Assembly (NCBI GenBank): GCA_963514095.1
Contig: OY741270.1
Location: forward strand, 19,566,554 to 19,630,553
Direction: 5' to 3'
From: Eutrigla gurnardus
Taxonomy: Eukaryota; Chordata; Actinopteri; Perciformes; Triglidae
DNA length: 64,000 nucleotides
The notes beneath the pieces were generated by a model that saw nothing but the letters and a program-made list of their open reading frames with translations, ran no database searches and was not told where the DNA came from. Positions within the stretch are counted from its first letter, which is position 1, and every line of letters starts with the position of its first letter. Shown here piece by piece: positions 35,816-49,290 of this stretch. Both the position numbers and the translations under genes were made by a program.

Positions 35816-38435
35816 GGATAAACAAAGAGCGGAACATGCTGGAACATTTAATGTGCGTCTGGGGTCAAGTCTGCTAATGCACTTAGTCGTGAGATGACAA
35901 GTTATCAACACCTGCAGATCATTTATCAAATTGGACGGCAGTTTTCAAAAAGGTCTGGACTAATCCCGTCACAAATATCTTCCAAAATCAGTTAAACAAT
36001 AAAACAAATGGAGTCTGGCCTTTTCTTAGAAAAACTCCATGTTGGAAAAACAATCATCTCCAGCGGTTACAAATGCACAGAGCGGGTTTTTCCCTTTTCA
36101 TTGTCTGTGTTTACGGTAGCATTCGGGTCATCGCCGCTCCCGCAGTTGACGGGACTCGTGGAAAGGGAGAGAGGGAGACGATCGAGCCAATTGTCCTTGT
36201 GTGGAGCACACTATACTGTTGACTTTGTCACGGTGCCATGTTGGATGGCGTCCACTCCATCATATCCATGCCCAGATGCTACAAGAGAGATAAGTGGATT
36301 GTACAGAACAGGCTTGTCAGGGATCCCATATATTCGCCCTGAATCTGTGGATAGTGGAGCACAAATAGGCTTTTAAAGTGAAGTGATTTAGATTGGGAGG
36401 TTTTTTTGCGTGTCTATTTTGGTGTGGATTGTTTTACACTGACATCAACTTGGCTCAGCCTGAAGGCATGTTTCTTGGAAACAAAGCAAAACTGCTGGCA
36501 GTATCGAATGTTTTCAATGGCTTTTAGGGGCCAGCAAATGTAACATTAGCTACCTATTTGAATGCTTAGCTCATGATGATTCCCGGGACGTCATTAAGAA
36601 GACATGTCGAAGGCTGCCTTCCTCCAGAACTTGTATAATCACAAACCAATGCGGTTTGATGGAAAACCCGAAGACGACTATTAGGTTTTGCATATTGATT
36701 CCCGTGCAGTTCACAATACTATTATAGTAACGATGCACTCGACTTTATAATGAGTGTTTTAAAAAGGAAAAGAAAATTGTTAATTTACACCTTTTTTTTT
36801 TTTTTTTTTGATTGGACGGTCTAGCCGCTGTTTGCTGTGCTTTATCAGGGTTTATTGCCAACTGATTATTTTCTGGAATGACTCCCTCACAATAACACCA
36901 CTGATGCATTAAGTCAAGATAAAAGCAATCTAAATATGAACATGCATGATGGCTACGCTAAATGCACCCAGCTAATGGTTTCATTATTTCATAATAAAGG
37001 GTTAATGTTTATTCAAAATGCCTATTTGCTCAAATTGTCCTTGCATATATACGGCTGTTAAGAAGAAGCGCTCTCTAGCTTCTTTTTGAGGTTTGGGGTC
37101 TTTATTTGCACCAACATCAGCACAGATAAGGCGCGTGTTTTCAGATATAGCCGTGCGGGTCTTCACAACCTGAGCTCAAATTCAGCAGAGGGTTAAAAAA
37201 GAGATTACTCAGCTTCCCGTCTCCTGCCCCAGAGCACACAATCACACACTCACACCCTCCTCTACACCGCATGACCATGTAGATTTTTTGAACCTCAGCC
37301 AAGCTCGCTCCTTCAAGAGTCCAAATCCTGGTGGCTGCCAGTCAACTTCAAAGCGGTCAGGCTGTGGCTGTCTTTCTTAACCTCCAAATCTGGCTGGTCT
37401 TGTTACAGCTGTGCTGTGGGGACAGAATGGGCAGTGTTTCCATTTCTACATATGTGTGTGTGTGTGTGTGTGGACAGAGTGGGCAGTGTACTGGGTCTGC
37501 TGATTAACCCCTGGGCCAGGGCCGTTCTTCTCAGGCCAGACAGATCGGCTTTCGCCCAGTCCCGGCCCCTGTAACGGGAGCCCGCTCCAACAAGCCACTT
37601 CAAAGAGCCAGAGCCAGCAGGAATGTCAGGTTCACAACCAGGGGGAGCAGGAGAAAAGCGAGGCAAGAAGGTGTGTTTTGCTCGATTTAAACATGTCTCA
37701 CTTTCTGCCAGCAGCAGGACCTCCGCCCCTATCTGAACCTTTTCCATTTGCAGCGGAGTTGTTTTAATTTAATTTGGCTGCGAAGCAAAAGGCCTTTGGG
37801 ATTGTTTGGCCCGTGCCTGGATCAGCTGTGCCTCTTTAGAGACGGGCGGCATGTGATCCATTTTACAAGGCGATGCCTCATCCCGTTTCTGACCTCTCCG
37901 AGCTCAAGAAAATCTATCACGGTCAACATACATTTGGTGAGCTTTGCCAAAAAAAAAAAAAGAAAGAAAATCGAACTACACTGCCGCTTGAACTACATCG
38001 CTGCACAGCAGACGGCGGATTTGTTTCATTGCATCACTGACATTTGTTTTGATCAAGGTATTAAATGTGAGGATAGATGGGGAGACGACACTGCTCACGC
38101 AGAAAACGTGGACTCTTATTCCCAATTCTGCTCGGTATAGTATTACTAGTAGTCCTGACAATTACAGGAGGGAGTGTTGCATTAGTTAGCTTATCTCATG
38201 TTGAATTAAGCAACAATGGCTCACGATATGTATTAGAAACATCGAGGGAACCTTGTGTGTGATGTGACACTAGATGGGTTGAGCGGAATGCAGCAGCACG
38301 CCAGGCTGCATGCCGCCGTGGTCCAGCTGTGGGTCGAGCGAGGCCCGGGACCGTGCCAGCGGAGCAGAGCTCTCCACCGCCCCCCCCCCAGTCCAAATCC
38401 ACTCTCTCCTTCAGCTAAACACTTCTTCAGGGCTG

Positions 38436-41400
38436 CTATAAAAAGCTAGCTATTATGCGGGCTACTTCCTGCTTGATGTTTAAAAGTCATACACACTGGA
38501 AATGATCATCAGATCGACACCATGACAACATTGTACTGGTACTGGTTGTTGATTGGTTAGGGAGGAAGTACTCTGTTGGAGGATAATTGGAGCAAATAAT
38601 TGTCCATTAACAAATAAGCATAGAAATATATATATATCAAATTGATAGAAGTCCTCCTCTGTCCCAGACTGCCCGCTACCCTCTTAGTTGCTGTATCAAT
38701 AAGTATCAATATACAATAAAATAACCGGGTCCCAATTCATGCCAACTTTTCACTGCTGCACACTATGAACAGCAAGTCCTTCCTTGAAGTTGCATTTGTG
38801 CTTTTTGAGTGGATTTCTTACAATGGGACACGCCCACTCAAACGTGTTGTCATGAGATTCCTTGTCACACAGGAGAATCCCCTGCGGAGGTTAGGTTCGC
38901 CGCGGCAAAGGATCCGGGGCTGAGGCGACTCCGTCGATCACCCAACACTGTGCTGCCTTTTGTGGCTCGGAGACAATGGGCCGCTGCCGGGGAGAGAGAC
39001 GGGCAACCCGAACCTGACACAGGAAGCTCTTAAAGCTACACAAAACAAACTGCTGAGCTCTGGCATTTCCCCCCTACTGAAAGACTATCTCCACCGTCAT
39101 TAAAGGTGAACTCAATCGTCTAATCTCCTCCAAAGTCACTGAGCAACCATCATCCCCCCCCTCCTTACCCTCCTCCTTTCCTCTTCCTCAACCGTCCCTC
39201 TATTTTCGCTCTGCCTCGCAAGGTGGAGGCCATCAATGAAATGCCATCAGATCTCTGGGGGGTTAGAGGTCAAAGGACAAAAATGTTCCGTTGAATGTGC
39301 TCCGCCGGCAGTCTGAAAGGAACGGCTGTTCTGTTGCTCTGATCGATGGAAGGTTGTCCACAGGAAGTGCACAGGCAACACGCCGGCGTTCGAGCAAATC
39401 ACTTCTTTTTTTTTAAAGGTTCATCCATATTCCTCAACGGGCGTCAGCGAGGGCCTTATGACAGACTTGCCTCTTTGTGTGAAACAGACCGCTTGTGTAG
39501 ATTTCATGCATGCACATTGTTTAACCTTGCAGAAGATTGGCATGCCACTCAAAAAAAATGGCGAAACAACAATTGTAGAATGTGTATCTTCATGTTTTTG
39601 AAAATCCTCAGCAGGTAATCAATACCGTGCCAAGAAGGGAGCGGTAAATAGCATGTCTTATGATGTGAATTGGAGAAAAAAAAAGACCCACACACAACGC
39701 AACGGACTAACGGCAAAACAAACAGAAAGCCATCCAACCGTCACCACTGAGAATATAATGAAAACCCTGAGAATGGACATGCACATTTGCACATACAAAC
39801 ACATTACGTTCTGTGCTACCACAATACATATCATTTTGATGTCATCCACATTTGGCTAAGGCCATTTGCACCTCACGTGTAATACGCTGCCAGCTATACA
39901 AATAGCACTGTTTGGAATTCAATTATCTGTTTCCTCTTTAGATTTTTTTCTCTTTCTCCCCTATGAAAAGGCTTCTCTCTTCTCTCAGCCAGTTTGCCTG
40001 TCATTGAGCAAAGATGGGGGGGGTATTCACCCCTCCTATTATCGCATCAAAATCTGCCCCGGCCACTGTGCATGCTGCCTCATTACCTTGGTGAAAAAAA
40101 CCCCACCTTAACCTACATTAAGAGCTGGCCCTGTAATTAATGACTTTTTAAGCTATTGAACCAAAAGCAATTAGGTTAGAAAGGAGGTGCTTGTTCGGCA
40201 ACGTGAATACCTTTCCTTTATTAGTCGCATCCTTGAAGAGGAGACGCTAACCAAATGTGACAGTCCCTGGAATCAAGATGCTAATGTTTCCACTGATTTG
40301 AACTTGTCAATCAAGCTTTTTTTTATCATTATTATTATTGTTGTTGGAGGATACACCAAAACAAATCTAGACTTCAATGATATTTGAAGGTCGAAGCGTT
40401 TTCCGTGCAGTCGAGTTGCCGTCCGGGCTTTCGCGTGCTTACATGTGTACACGTGTGCTCGCCCATGCACGTTAAGCGGAAGAGAGCAAACCAGATACAG
40501 CTTATTCCATCAGCGCAGTATGCGGACGCGCAGATAAGACTTCATGCAACACATTTTGCTCCGTATTTGTTTTAGACTTTATCGCGTGTTCCAGTGGAGG
40601 TAGGAGCGGGCGAGACATGTGGTCTACATTCTAATGCCTGGAAGGGGTCAGCTCAGCGGTCAACCAGCACATTACTCTTTGTCCACGCGGGACAGGTTAG
40701 AACGCACAAGACTAATGCTGCAGCTCATCCGAAAGGTCATCTGTGGATATTAATGTGTAACTTTAACTGAACCTGCATGAGGAACAGCCAGCCTCCTCTC
40801 TCACGAAACGAGAGGACACGGTGTACTGCAGGGGAGAGAGAGAAAAAAAAAGTGATGAACACGCCTGCGGGACGCGATGCAAAGTTTACGTGGGTTCATT
40901 CCGTGCTAAAGTCGGACTTTTCAAAAAGTAAACAAGGAGGGGGAAGAAAAAAAAATAACTCGATTGATATTGTTTGTCGTACTTTTGCTCCAGACAGTAA
41001 TTGAAGGGCCTGAGTGTAATTAGTCAGGCTTTCGGAAAACGTCTTTGCTCCGGATTGATCCGTCCAAAACGTTTCACTGCTCCTCATTATTCACCAACAT
41101 GCAGCCTGCAAACGGCCGCCTGACGATAAATCTTGCAACAGCACAAAGTTCCCTTAATTGATTTAAACTTATTGAAGCCACTGGGACAAAGATGTCAAGA
41201 ACATACCAGCTGTAATGAAATGAAAAATGATATCCTCTTTATCTGAGGCCACAGGTGATGTCTTCCTTTTTCTTGGTCTTGCACTAGTTTTTTTTAAAGA
41301 CCACTTGCCCAGAGCTCGTGTGGTATACGTCGTGGCATTCTACCGTATGATAGATAAAAAGCATTGTGACAATTCTGCATAAAAATCTGAATTTTCTTAT

Positions 41401-44400
41401 AATAAAATAAAACGCTGATGAATACTAACAAAGTTGGCGATCCTTAAACCGTTTTCCCTCCCCAATCAAACAAATCAGTTCACACAGCTCTCTCAGAGCA
41501 GACCACCGCCAGTCACACTTCTCAAGTAGGTAATTTATTCAACCGTGATTGCAAACCTTACTGAACAGGGAGGCTGTTTGTGTGCACGTGTGCTTGTGCA
41601 CGTGCGAGGGAGTGTTTGTGCGTCACACTTTGGCTGCCCTAATCACCATCAAGTTCAACTCACAGCAGCAGGAAGGCGATTGATCGGCGCGGCCATTAAA
41701 ACGGATACTTCAGCGGCCGTCTGGCGCTGCTTTTTGAAGTCGCCCAGCACAGGATTCATACATCCGTAATTATCAGCATGTGAGACTCAAATGATTTCAA
41801 GAGTCTCCTATCGATCGTATCGATTAGCAGCATGAACGATGACCAGTTTTTTTTTAAAAAGGACATCCTCCTAACAGCCCTGTGCTTAAAATGCATTCCA
41901 CGACTCTCACGGAGCTCATTTCTCTCTTTTTTTTCTTCGCTGCAGATTTGTTTTAGAATTCATTATTCGCCATGAAATGTGAAAAGTCTTCTTCATTAGA
42001 TAGTGTGAAATCCCTCCCTGTCTGCCTCTGCCTCTCTGAAGTCCAGCTAACCACGTTAATCCCACAGCTGCGAACTTCCCCCCCCCCAATGGACTCGCCC
42101 GCCTGCTGTCTAAATAATTGCCTCATTAGTGTGTGGTGCACAGGTACGGCGTAAATGCAAACTTTAGACAAGTGCGTATGCAAATCCAATTGCTTGTCCG
42201 ACACTCTTTATTCATGTGATCAAAAATCAGTTGAATTATACCAGGGACCCCGAGCCTGAAATGGAAATTTGGGGATAACTAATGCATTTTCTACAAGGTG
42301 AACGGTGTGCAAGGTTTCAGAGCAGATGATGTGCAAATAGTTGACAGCTTTCAACTTTGGCATCATTACATTTTAGATATAGCTTCTTTTTTTTTGGCAA
42401 TTAATGACCAATACAATGAATACGTAAAAAAAAAATGACAATAAAAACCAGCAGTCTGTCACAAAGCCTGATGACAGCATATTAGTAAACGGCCTTCCAA
42501 AGAACAAGGAAATGAGCTTAAAACCAAACTGGCTTTTGGGAGGATTACGCAGGCAGAATTATTCATCATCAGCTAAACGGTATCCTTTTAAACAGGCTGC
42601 GTCACTGCAGCTAGTAATAAACGGGTTGTTACGTGAGACGGCAAACACAACTCTTTATAGGGCCACGCCGTTTCATTGGTTTGATAAACGCACATCCAAC
42701 TGTTTAATTTGACACATTTTATGTGCATCCGTAATCGGGCCAAATCTGCAATTTGAGCACGTTTATGAATCAATGTAATATTTTCTTTCAGTTTGCTTTG
42801 TGGAACCAATATTTCTCCTTTTTTTAAATGAAAAGTGTTGCAAGAACATGACTTGGAGGGCTTCCTCAAATGTTCCTGAGCTTGTAAACTTAACTATATC
42901 TTCAATTCTAATGATCAGATAATCAGAATTATAGCACTGTATTGTAGCGATATGGCTCACGGAGAAATATATTAAATGATGGAGAACGTTAAAGAGAGAG
43001 GAAGAGCCTGCTGAATAGGCATCTACAGTAGCTTCATTTTTCTCCTTTTGATGATGCACCCGCTGTTACACCTTTGGCCTTGGAGCCATGGCTCAGAGCG
43101 CATCGCTGCCGCCGCCGCCTGGCCGCCTGACACGTACTTTTTGAGGTTACCTTGAAATGGCGAAGACCTGATGGACGAGATGACTTTTCCATGTACTGTC
43201 GTGACGGGAAGACGGAGCGCACAGGGGGGACCAGGTGCTCGAAGAAAACAAATCGCACCCGAGATTGGTGTAATTAATCTATTTTGAGCTTTATGCTAAC
43301 AGAAATGGCATCTGTTTATTCTAAAACACGCTTATTAATGACGGCCGAGGGAACCGGTAGCGCCGCGGCGCGTCTCAAATGTCAAGACGGCCTGCAACAT
43401 TAGCTGCTTCGCTGCCGTTCATCAACTTCAGCATCAAGGGTATTGGTCTGCCTCCGTCTTCTTCCTTAAGTTGTTAGTATTCATATTGTCTTCTTTAGCC
43501 AGGTGCAAGGGAGCATGTTAAGCACTTCAAAAGGGTCATTATGCAGATTTAGAGTGAATTAGGAAGCCTCGTGCAACCTTGAATTATGAAAAATATGAAA
43601 CATTAACACCATCACTGACGGCAAGCAAAGATGTTCTATATACTAATAGACCAAATGTGTTTGGGAGGAAGCTTAAAGCTGCATTAATCAATATTCAGTG
43701 TGTCAAACCCACAGAATTATCACCCAACTCTGTAGTCTCCTAAGCATTTATGTGTCTTTCAGCTCGTTGTTTTGGTTTTACATGAATTATTATTTAAAGG
43801 TGCAATAGAGCTTTACTATAGCAGCAAACAACTACATTGAAACATATTGTGGAGTGAATGTTTCATCATTGTGTTGATTTTAAAAAAGCAGTATTATGCT
43901 GATGAATGACAGCTCGATAAATTGATAGATATCAATATGTACTAATAAATCATCATGAAACTGATGTTATGATGATACTTGTAGGCTACCACAAGGTTCA
44001 CTGCTAAGCCCTAATTAGTTTATTCTAAACATAAATGATATTTTATACGTCTCGACTGCAATTCAAAATAAAACAAAATATATTTTTTCATCAGAACCTA
44101 TTGTATATACACTGTTATATGGGAAATATTGCAATTTTCATTAAATTTTTTTGTAAATCCGTCAGATTATTATGGACCAACCAACTCACTGTTTATTCAT
44201 TTATATGTTTTGGCCTTTTTTTATGCAATTGTAATGAACAAAAGCACAACATGATTTGCTCCCTAACTATATTGAGAGGTTGCTCCGAACAAATATATCA
44301 TTATTATTACTACTACTACTGGACTTGAACACACATATACGTACACATAGAAGTGGACCAGGCAACAGCTTCATACTTGCTTTTAAAACAAAAATCGTTC

Positions 44401-45543
44401 TTAGTAAAAGGTACGTCGCGGGGCCGTTACACATCCTGTCCTGAGACAAAAGGGTTGGCAACTTCCCCCTCGCTCTTGACTTAACTGGCAGCCCTGCACA
44501 TTGTAATCACATTAAGCTGTGTTTGATGTATTATGTCAAGTTTAGTGGCGACCTCCCAGGAGAGGGTTCGCTCGAGAAATTTAACATAGCTGTAGTCCAT
44601 ATGTAATTAAAAAGTATGTTATCTCTGGCCAGAATGTTATGGCTAAGCATTGGCCTGGGTCCAGCTAACGTTGATATAATCCCACCCAGCTCTGTTTCTC
44701 TGTGGACGGGGTCACTGGGTCACTAACTGCCTCCTTGTGTGCTATTCAGCAGCAGCGAGACAAGGGGAAGCCTCTGCGGAGAGTTGGAGTCCAAATACAG
44801 CTGGATATCTCCCCGCCTGGTTTTTAGATTAAAGTACAGCAGGGAATATATCACCTCTTTTTTTTTTTTTTGCTTTTCAGACAAGAGTGTGAAGAAGAAC
44901 TTATAAAAATGAGAGTGAACCAAAAATTCCCCCACTGTTGCTAATATGTGGCTTTGCTCAAAGGAAACCACAGCTCAAATATTATAAATGGCTTCACTTC
45001 AATCACGTTTGTGCGTCAAGTCATTTTAATCAGTTCCAGGGGGGAAGGAGCCAAATAGGTGTATTTCACTAAATGCTGCTCGGAATAATGATTCCTTATT
45101 TCATTTCACCACATCGGCGGAACGGCTGCTCCGCTGTTAGAATATGGTGATTTTATCAGGAGGTGATCGATTTCAGACTCATTAGGATGTAGCGAGGTTC
45201 TACACAGCCGGCCCCGTTTGCTGCGGCGAGCCGAGCGGAAGTTCAGCAGTTCCATCGGCCAAGTCTTAGATTGTGCAGATGTAGCGCCGCGACTCTGTTT
45301 CCTTTCAGCTCACATTCAAAGCAGCTAATCAGCCTGTAAAAAAGAAGTTCAAGAGGTAGAGAGAGGTAATGGGTGGGCCTTAAATCCCACACGTTCCCGT
45401 TGCATACCAATGAGGACTGTAAAGACAAAAAAACACATATTCCTAACACTTTGTCCTGGTAATTAGCGTTTTATTCATTTATCATATTATTTCATTTATC
45501 ATTCAAAATTACCTATTTCATAATTCATATTAGGATTGGCCGA
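38436..45543. other. Intergenic sequence, no gene seen
   Basis: No frame above 98 codons. Most sequence is unique and complex. It holds a DR1-type nuclear-receptor motif at 39267-39279, two tandem CACGTG E-boxes at 41585 and 41599, an ATTA-rich cluster near 43265-43340 and an AT-rich interval at about 43670-44240 that may be partly repeat-derived. T-runs lie near 40318 and at 44858-44871. Confidence 0.5.
39267..39279 (+). promoter_or_regulatory. DR1 nuclear-receptor element
   Basis: AGGTCAAAGGACA is a direct repeat of AGGTCA-type half-sites with one spacer base, the preferred site of HNF4, COUP-TF and RXR heterodimers. Motif match only; occupancy is unknown. Confidence 0.4.
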
Positions 45544-46200
45544 TTAAAGGTGCACTGTGCAGTACGTGGTCCTCTGCTCCAAAGAAACACGGTGCAGCAT
45601 CACACCTCTACTGGGTCCTTCATCTAAATGCACAGACATCAGTTATGAAAACATGCCAAATTCTTCACTAACATCAGAGCTAACTAACATTGGGGGGATC
45701 AGAACCTGAGTGCTGGAGTTTGTATTGGCTGAACTCCATCTAGCTGCTAACGGGGAGGCACGTCTTCTCTGAGTGAAGTAGCTTCCTGGAGGACGAGGCG
45801 AGGGAACGAGTCTCCATTCTACCACTTTGTATTAAATCCAATAAACAAACTAACGTATCACCTCTCGAGTAGATAGTAGTAGATATCTCTGCGTGTATTG
45901 GACAGATCTCACATGTTAGAGCTGCAGTAATCGTAGCCACGTAGTCCGCTGGAACAGCTCTTGCATCTCCAGCAGCCGATATTCCTTTTTTTTTTTTTTT
46001 TACTTTATCTGATGGCTTGGAGACCTCCCTGTGCAGTGGGTGGTAGATACCCAACATGCCTGAGAGTTTGGAAGAAGAGAAGGAGGAGAGCAGTTTGAGG
46101 CGTAAATGCCAGCCACAGGCCCGCCGTCGGCTCTCCGGCTGCGAGATCGTGGAAGAGGTCTTGTTCTGACCGGAAAAGGTCAGGAAAAAACAGGATTTTT
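45544..46200. mobile_element. Probable interspersed repeat with a TTAAAGGTGCAC terminus
   Basis: The left edge TTAAAGGTGCACTGTGCAG is typical, as I recall it, of ends of abundant teleost repeats, and the following several hundred bases have a distinct character (T16 run at 45986-46001, GA-rich segment near 46070). A matching inverted right end was not found, so the right boundary is a guess and the copy may be truncated. The 172-codon minus-strand frame here (45740-46258) is interrupted by poly-K and poly-F from homopolymers and is not a credible gene. Confidence 0.3.
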
Positions 46201-48524
46201 TTTTAAAAAAGAAGAGAGTTTGGGAAGAACAAATCTTGCATCTGTAATGAAATCCCATCAGGCATTTGTATCAGTATTATGCACATATATTTGTTCTTTT
46301 TTAAAGCAAAGAGGAGATTGTAATAATACTTTCTCTAATGTAAATCCGATGTGAAGAGGGCTTATACGGTCCTCAGTTGTAAATGATATCCGCTCCCACA
46401 GTTCCGCGGGAAAGCAGATGCCGTAATTGAGTGGAGACTTGATTTCTTGCGCAGTCAAATTAGCTGAAGATGACCAGGCGGTGAACTGCGGGAGGTTTAA
46501 TTCGCTGTGTTTACATCAGTGGCGGAGCCGCCGTTCTGTTTGATTCCCTCCGTTAATGTGGACTCTTCTCCGATTACACACTAAGCACCGACACTCTGCC
46601 TCCGCCAACAAACTAGCTCTAGGTGTCAAAATAAAAGGAAGACTAAGATTGGATTATGAGCGTGAGTGTGCGTTAGGTACTGTGAGAAGGCTGTCGGCGG
46701 TGCTTTCCTCGACGGCACTAAAACTTGTTTTTAATGATGCTTTTAATAAAACATAGGATTAAATAGTACTTTTGGGGTTTTATTTTTATGCTCGATCATG
46801 TTTGAGAATTTTACTGAGGACATTCTCCTGCATGGATTTCATTCCACTGAAGTCGTAAAAAGGATGAGAAATACTGTTGCCGGCAGCATGCTTAGATGAG
46901 TTTGTTACATTCAATGTTATTTGTGACACTATATTTGTGTGTAACAATATTTTCAGGTTTTTTTGTTTTTATCTACAAAATGCATAGAAAAATACTTTTT
47001 TGCAGGGTCACATGACTATGACTATGATGAATATTCTTTTAAAAGAAAAGAAAAGGAACTAAAACCTCCAGACATGATGGAACTGCCTTGTTACGGTTCC
47101 TTTTCTCTACAATCACTTTACCTTTCATTACATTTCCCGGGGAATCTGACTCACTTGCTCAGACCTGGTGTTTATATACGACTGCTTTCTGATCCGAGCT
47201 CCGCAGCCGTTTGCTCGTGTTGCAGATGGAACCATTTTGCTGTACATGCCGCTTGACCTTTTTCTCCAAAATGAACGGAACATTTCTCTCTGCAGACAAA
47301 CGCACCAGATTTGATCGCTATCGCCGGGGTGATTTTGGACAAAACTCAAGGTTGTCCGTGCGTGCTTCCCATTTGCGTTTCGCGAGAGGCTAAAACCTTC
47401 GGCGGAACTCCCTCCTGTGATCCGACGAGAGGACATCCTGTTGTTACTGGCAGGAACTTAGAATGAGGCGCTGCAGGAAAAGAGATGTTGGATTCGTTCA
47501 GGCGCCGCTTCTAGTTATCTTTTAGGTCTCAGATCAGATGTTAGAGGATGAAAATATGTGGGGAAAATGTTAAATGTACACATTTAGTTGGAGGTCATAT
47601 TGTAAATGACAAGGTGAAAACTCCGATAACGTACAGTAGTGATGGCACCAGAGCTAAACTGGAATGGCGGGCGTCGGGTCTCCACAAGGGGGCGCACGTG
47701 AAAAAATATGCCTGGGCAAGAAGCTTAAGAAATAGGCTCACAGGCTGTTGGAGGATGAGATTTATCACTGACAGTACTTCTCCTGAGGATCTCTACTTTG
47801 GTAAATATTTACATCATGGAAAGGAAACGAAGATGCTGAGGCAACACCAGCTGATTTATTTGACACTGGGGGGGGAGGGGTTATGTTAATTGCATGTTTC
47901 CGTCCAAAAGTGAAAAGCGCCTTGGATTCCATGCAATCTCCTGTTTGTGCACTAATTGGATCAAACTGAAAATACGCCAGGACTCCAGGTGTAATTCTCA
48001 TGTTACAGGTGTGCAGACAGTGGGCTCTTTAAAACAGATCATGTGAATGTTTAAGTGCTCTTGTATCACTTGGTGTATTTGTTGACACCAGCCTGTATTT
48101 GGAGAGGCCTACGATGAATTTCTACTTTGCAAATGCTTAGGATTAAGGGTGTGTTTGATTCACCCTAAAAGACCCTCGGATGAAATCATTAAGTGCAACC
48201 TGCAAGCATGGGTAAATGAATACGAGGCAATGATTGTGGTGGCTTTTTAAAGGGCAGAAGATAAAGAAGATGGAGCAAGAAGGGAAAAGAGTCCGAGACT
48301 GAGAGCTGATACCGATATCTGCGTTACGCGCGGCGACTCCGATGCGGTGGCACATGAGGTCATGTGCAAACTGCCGCTAATGCTCTTCAATGGCGCCTTT
48401 GTTCGGTGACCCTCCGCTCCGAGTTCGGAGCGCACTTCCTCTGCCGAGTGTCGACATCGCGAGATGGGACACTTCGACATTTCTTAAAAATCCTAATGGG
48501 CTCGGCGCTGGGGGGGAAAAGAGG
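46201..48524. other. Intergenic sequence, no gene seen
   Basis: Frames of 60-113 codons occur with no domain. A CTCF-like motif sits at 47682-47695. The rest is complex unique sequence; G10 at about 47869 is the only homopolymer of note. Confidence 0.5.
47682..47695 (+). promoter_or_regulatory. CTCF-like core motif
   Basis: CCACAAGGGGGCGC on the plus strand matches the CTCF core at all but one position. Motif-only evidence. Confidence 0.4.
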
Positions 48525-48900
48525 GTGAAACCTAATTGGAATAGACTTTTCCACCTCTAAATTTTAATGAACTGCTGGGCTGAATGCCTCTTATTAGGTG
48601 AAATTGTCCATTAGCATTTTAAATGACCAGCTATCTTCATTATAATCAGGGACGAGATGCATTTTCCGCGTTGGGGATCTATTGATCGCTCAGCAATGTC
48701 AAAGTCTGCATGAAGACGTGGAAGGCAGACGCCGTGCGACGGGGCTGAAATAGGATCAGAGCAGCAGTCGCAGGCGAAAATAAAAGGGAATAATCCATTT
48801 TGCACACTTTCAAATAATTACAGTAATATGAAGGTAATTACGGTGGAGGCAACGCGGCTTTATCATGAGACAAACATGTACTATACCGTAATTTAATTCT
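48525..48900. promoter_or_regulatory. Candidate conserved non-coding block
   Basis: Contains ACCTAATTGG, ATTTTAATGAAC, CTCTTATTAGG, GTCCATTAGC, AAATAATTACAG and GGTAATTACGG spread over about 350 bases of complex sequence. Clustered homeodomain cores as in the other blocks; conservation was not tested. Confidence 0.3.
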
Positions 48901-49074
48901 TGCTTCCTGTGAAAATAATCACTCATTCCGATTACATAGAGTGGAGATGACACACTCGTAATTGTGTTTTTGTTCTTCTGTAAAGGACGCGTGGATTTTG
49001 TTTTAAATCTGCGCCATCTATACTTTACTACATCACACCGAATGCTGTGTGTATGAGTATTCAACAGAAATGAC
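48901..49074. other. Spacer between two enhancer-like blocks
   Basis: Unique sequence; nothing specific seen. Confidence 0.4.
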
Positions 49075-49290
49075 TTTTATGCATATTAATGACATTCTTA
49101 CAACCGTTTTTCGGAGCGCTATTATGAAGCGTTTCCCACATAAGAGACGCTGTGATGACAGCAGAATACATGCGTCAAAAGCTTTCTACTAATTAGTTTG
49201 AATTTATTATAATACACTGCGGTTTGGGTGTCACGCGCTATACATTAAAGTGCAGTTAATATTTGACAAGGGGCCTTTTTAATTGCTTGC
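49075..49290. promoter_or_regulatory. Candidate conserved non-coding block
   Basis: TATGCATATTAATGAC near 49078, TACTAATTAGTTTG near 49187 and GCAGTTAATATT near 49251 lie in complex AT-rich sequence. Together with 48525-48900 it may form one regulatory cluster. Confidence 0.28.

Larger units (their letters stand above)
34601..38435. other. Intergenic sequence, no gene seen
   Basis: Includes a C26 run, an octamer pair at 35416 and 35513, a (CA)13 run at 35790, (TG)10 at 37453 and a T18 run at 36792. A 61-codon plus-strand frame at 38077-38262 has a membrane-anchor-like profile but a weak start context and no supporting neighbours. The 155-codon minus frame at 35462-35929 crosses the CA run and is not convincing. 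Confidence 0.5.

Noticed and set aside
38437..38445. TATA box (TATAAAAAG)
   Set aside because: No CpG-rich context, CCAAT box or downstream transcript features; such strings are frequent in AT-rich DNA.
45740..46258. 172-codon minus-strand frame
   Set aside because: Contains poly-K and poly-F from T/A homopolymers and lies in a probable repeat; no recognisable domain.
47548..47889. 113-codon frame without low complexity
   Set aside because: No recognisable domain, no adjoining splice sites of quality and no neighbouring exons; consistent with chance in moderate-GC sequence.
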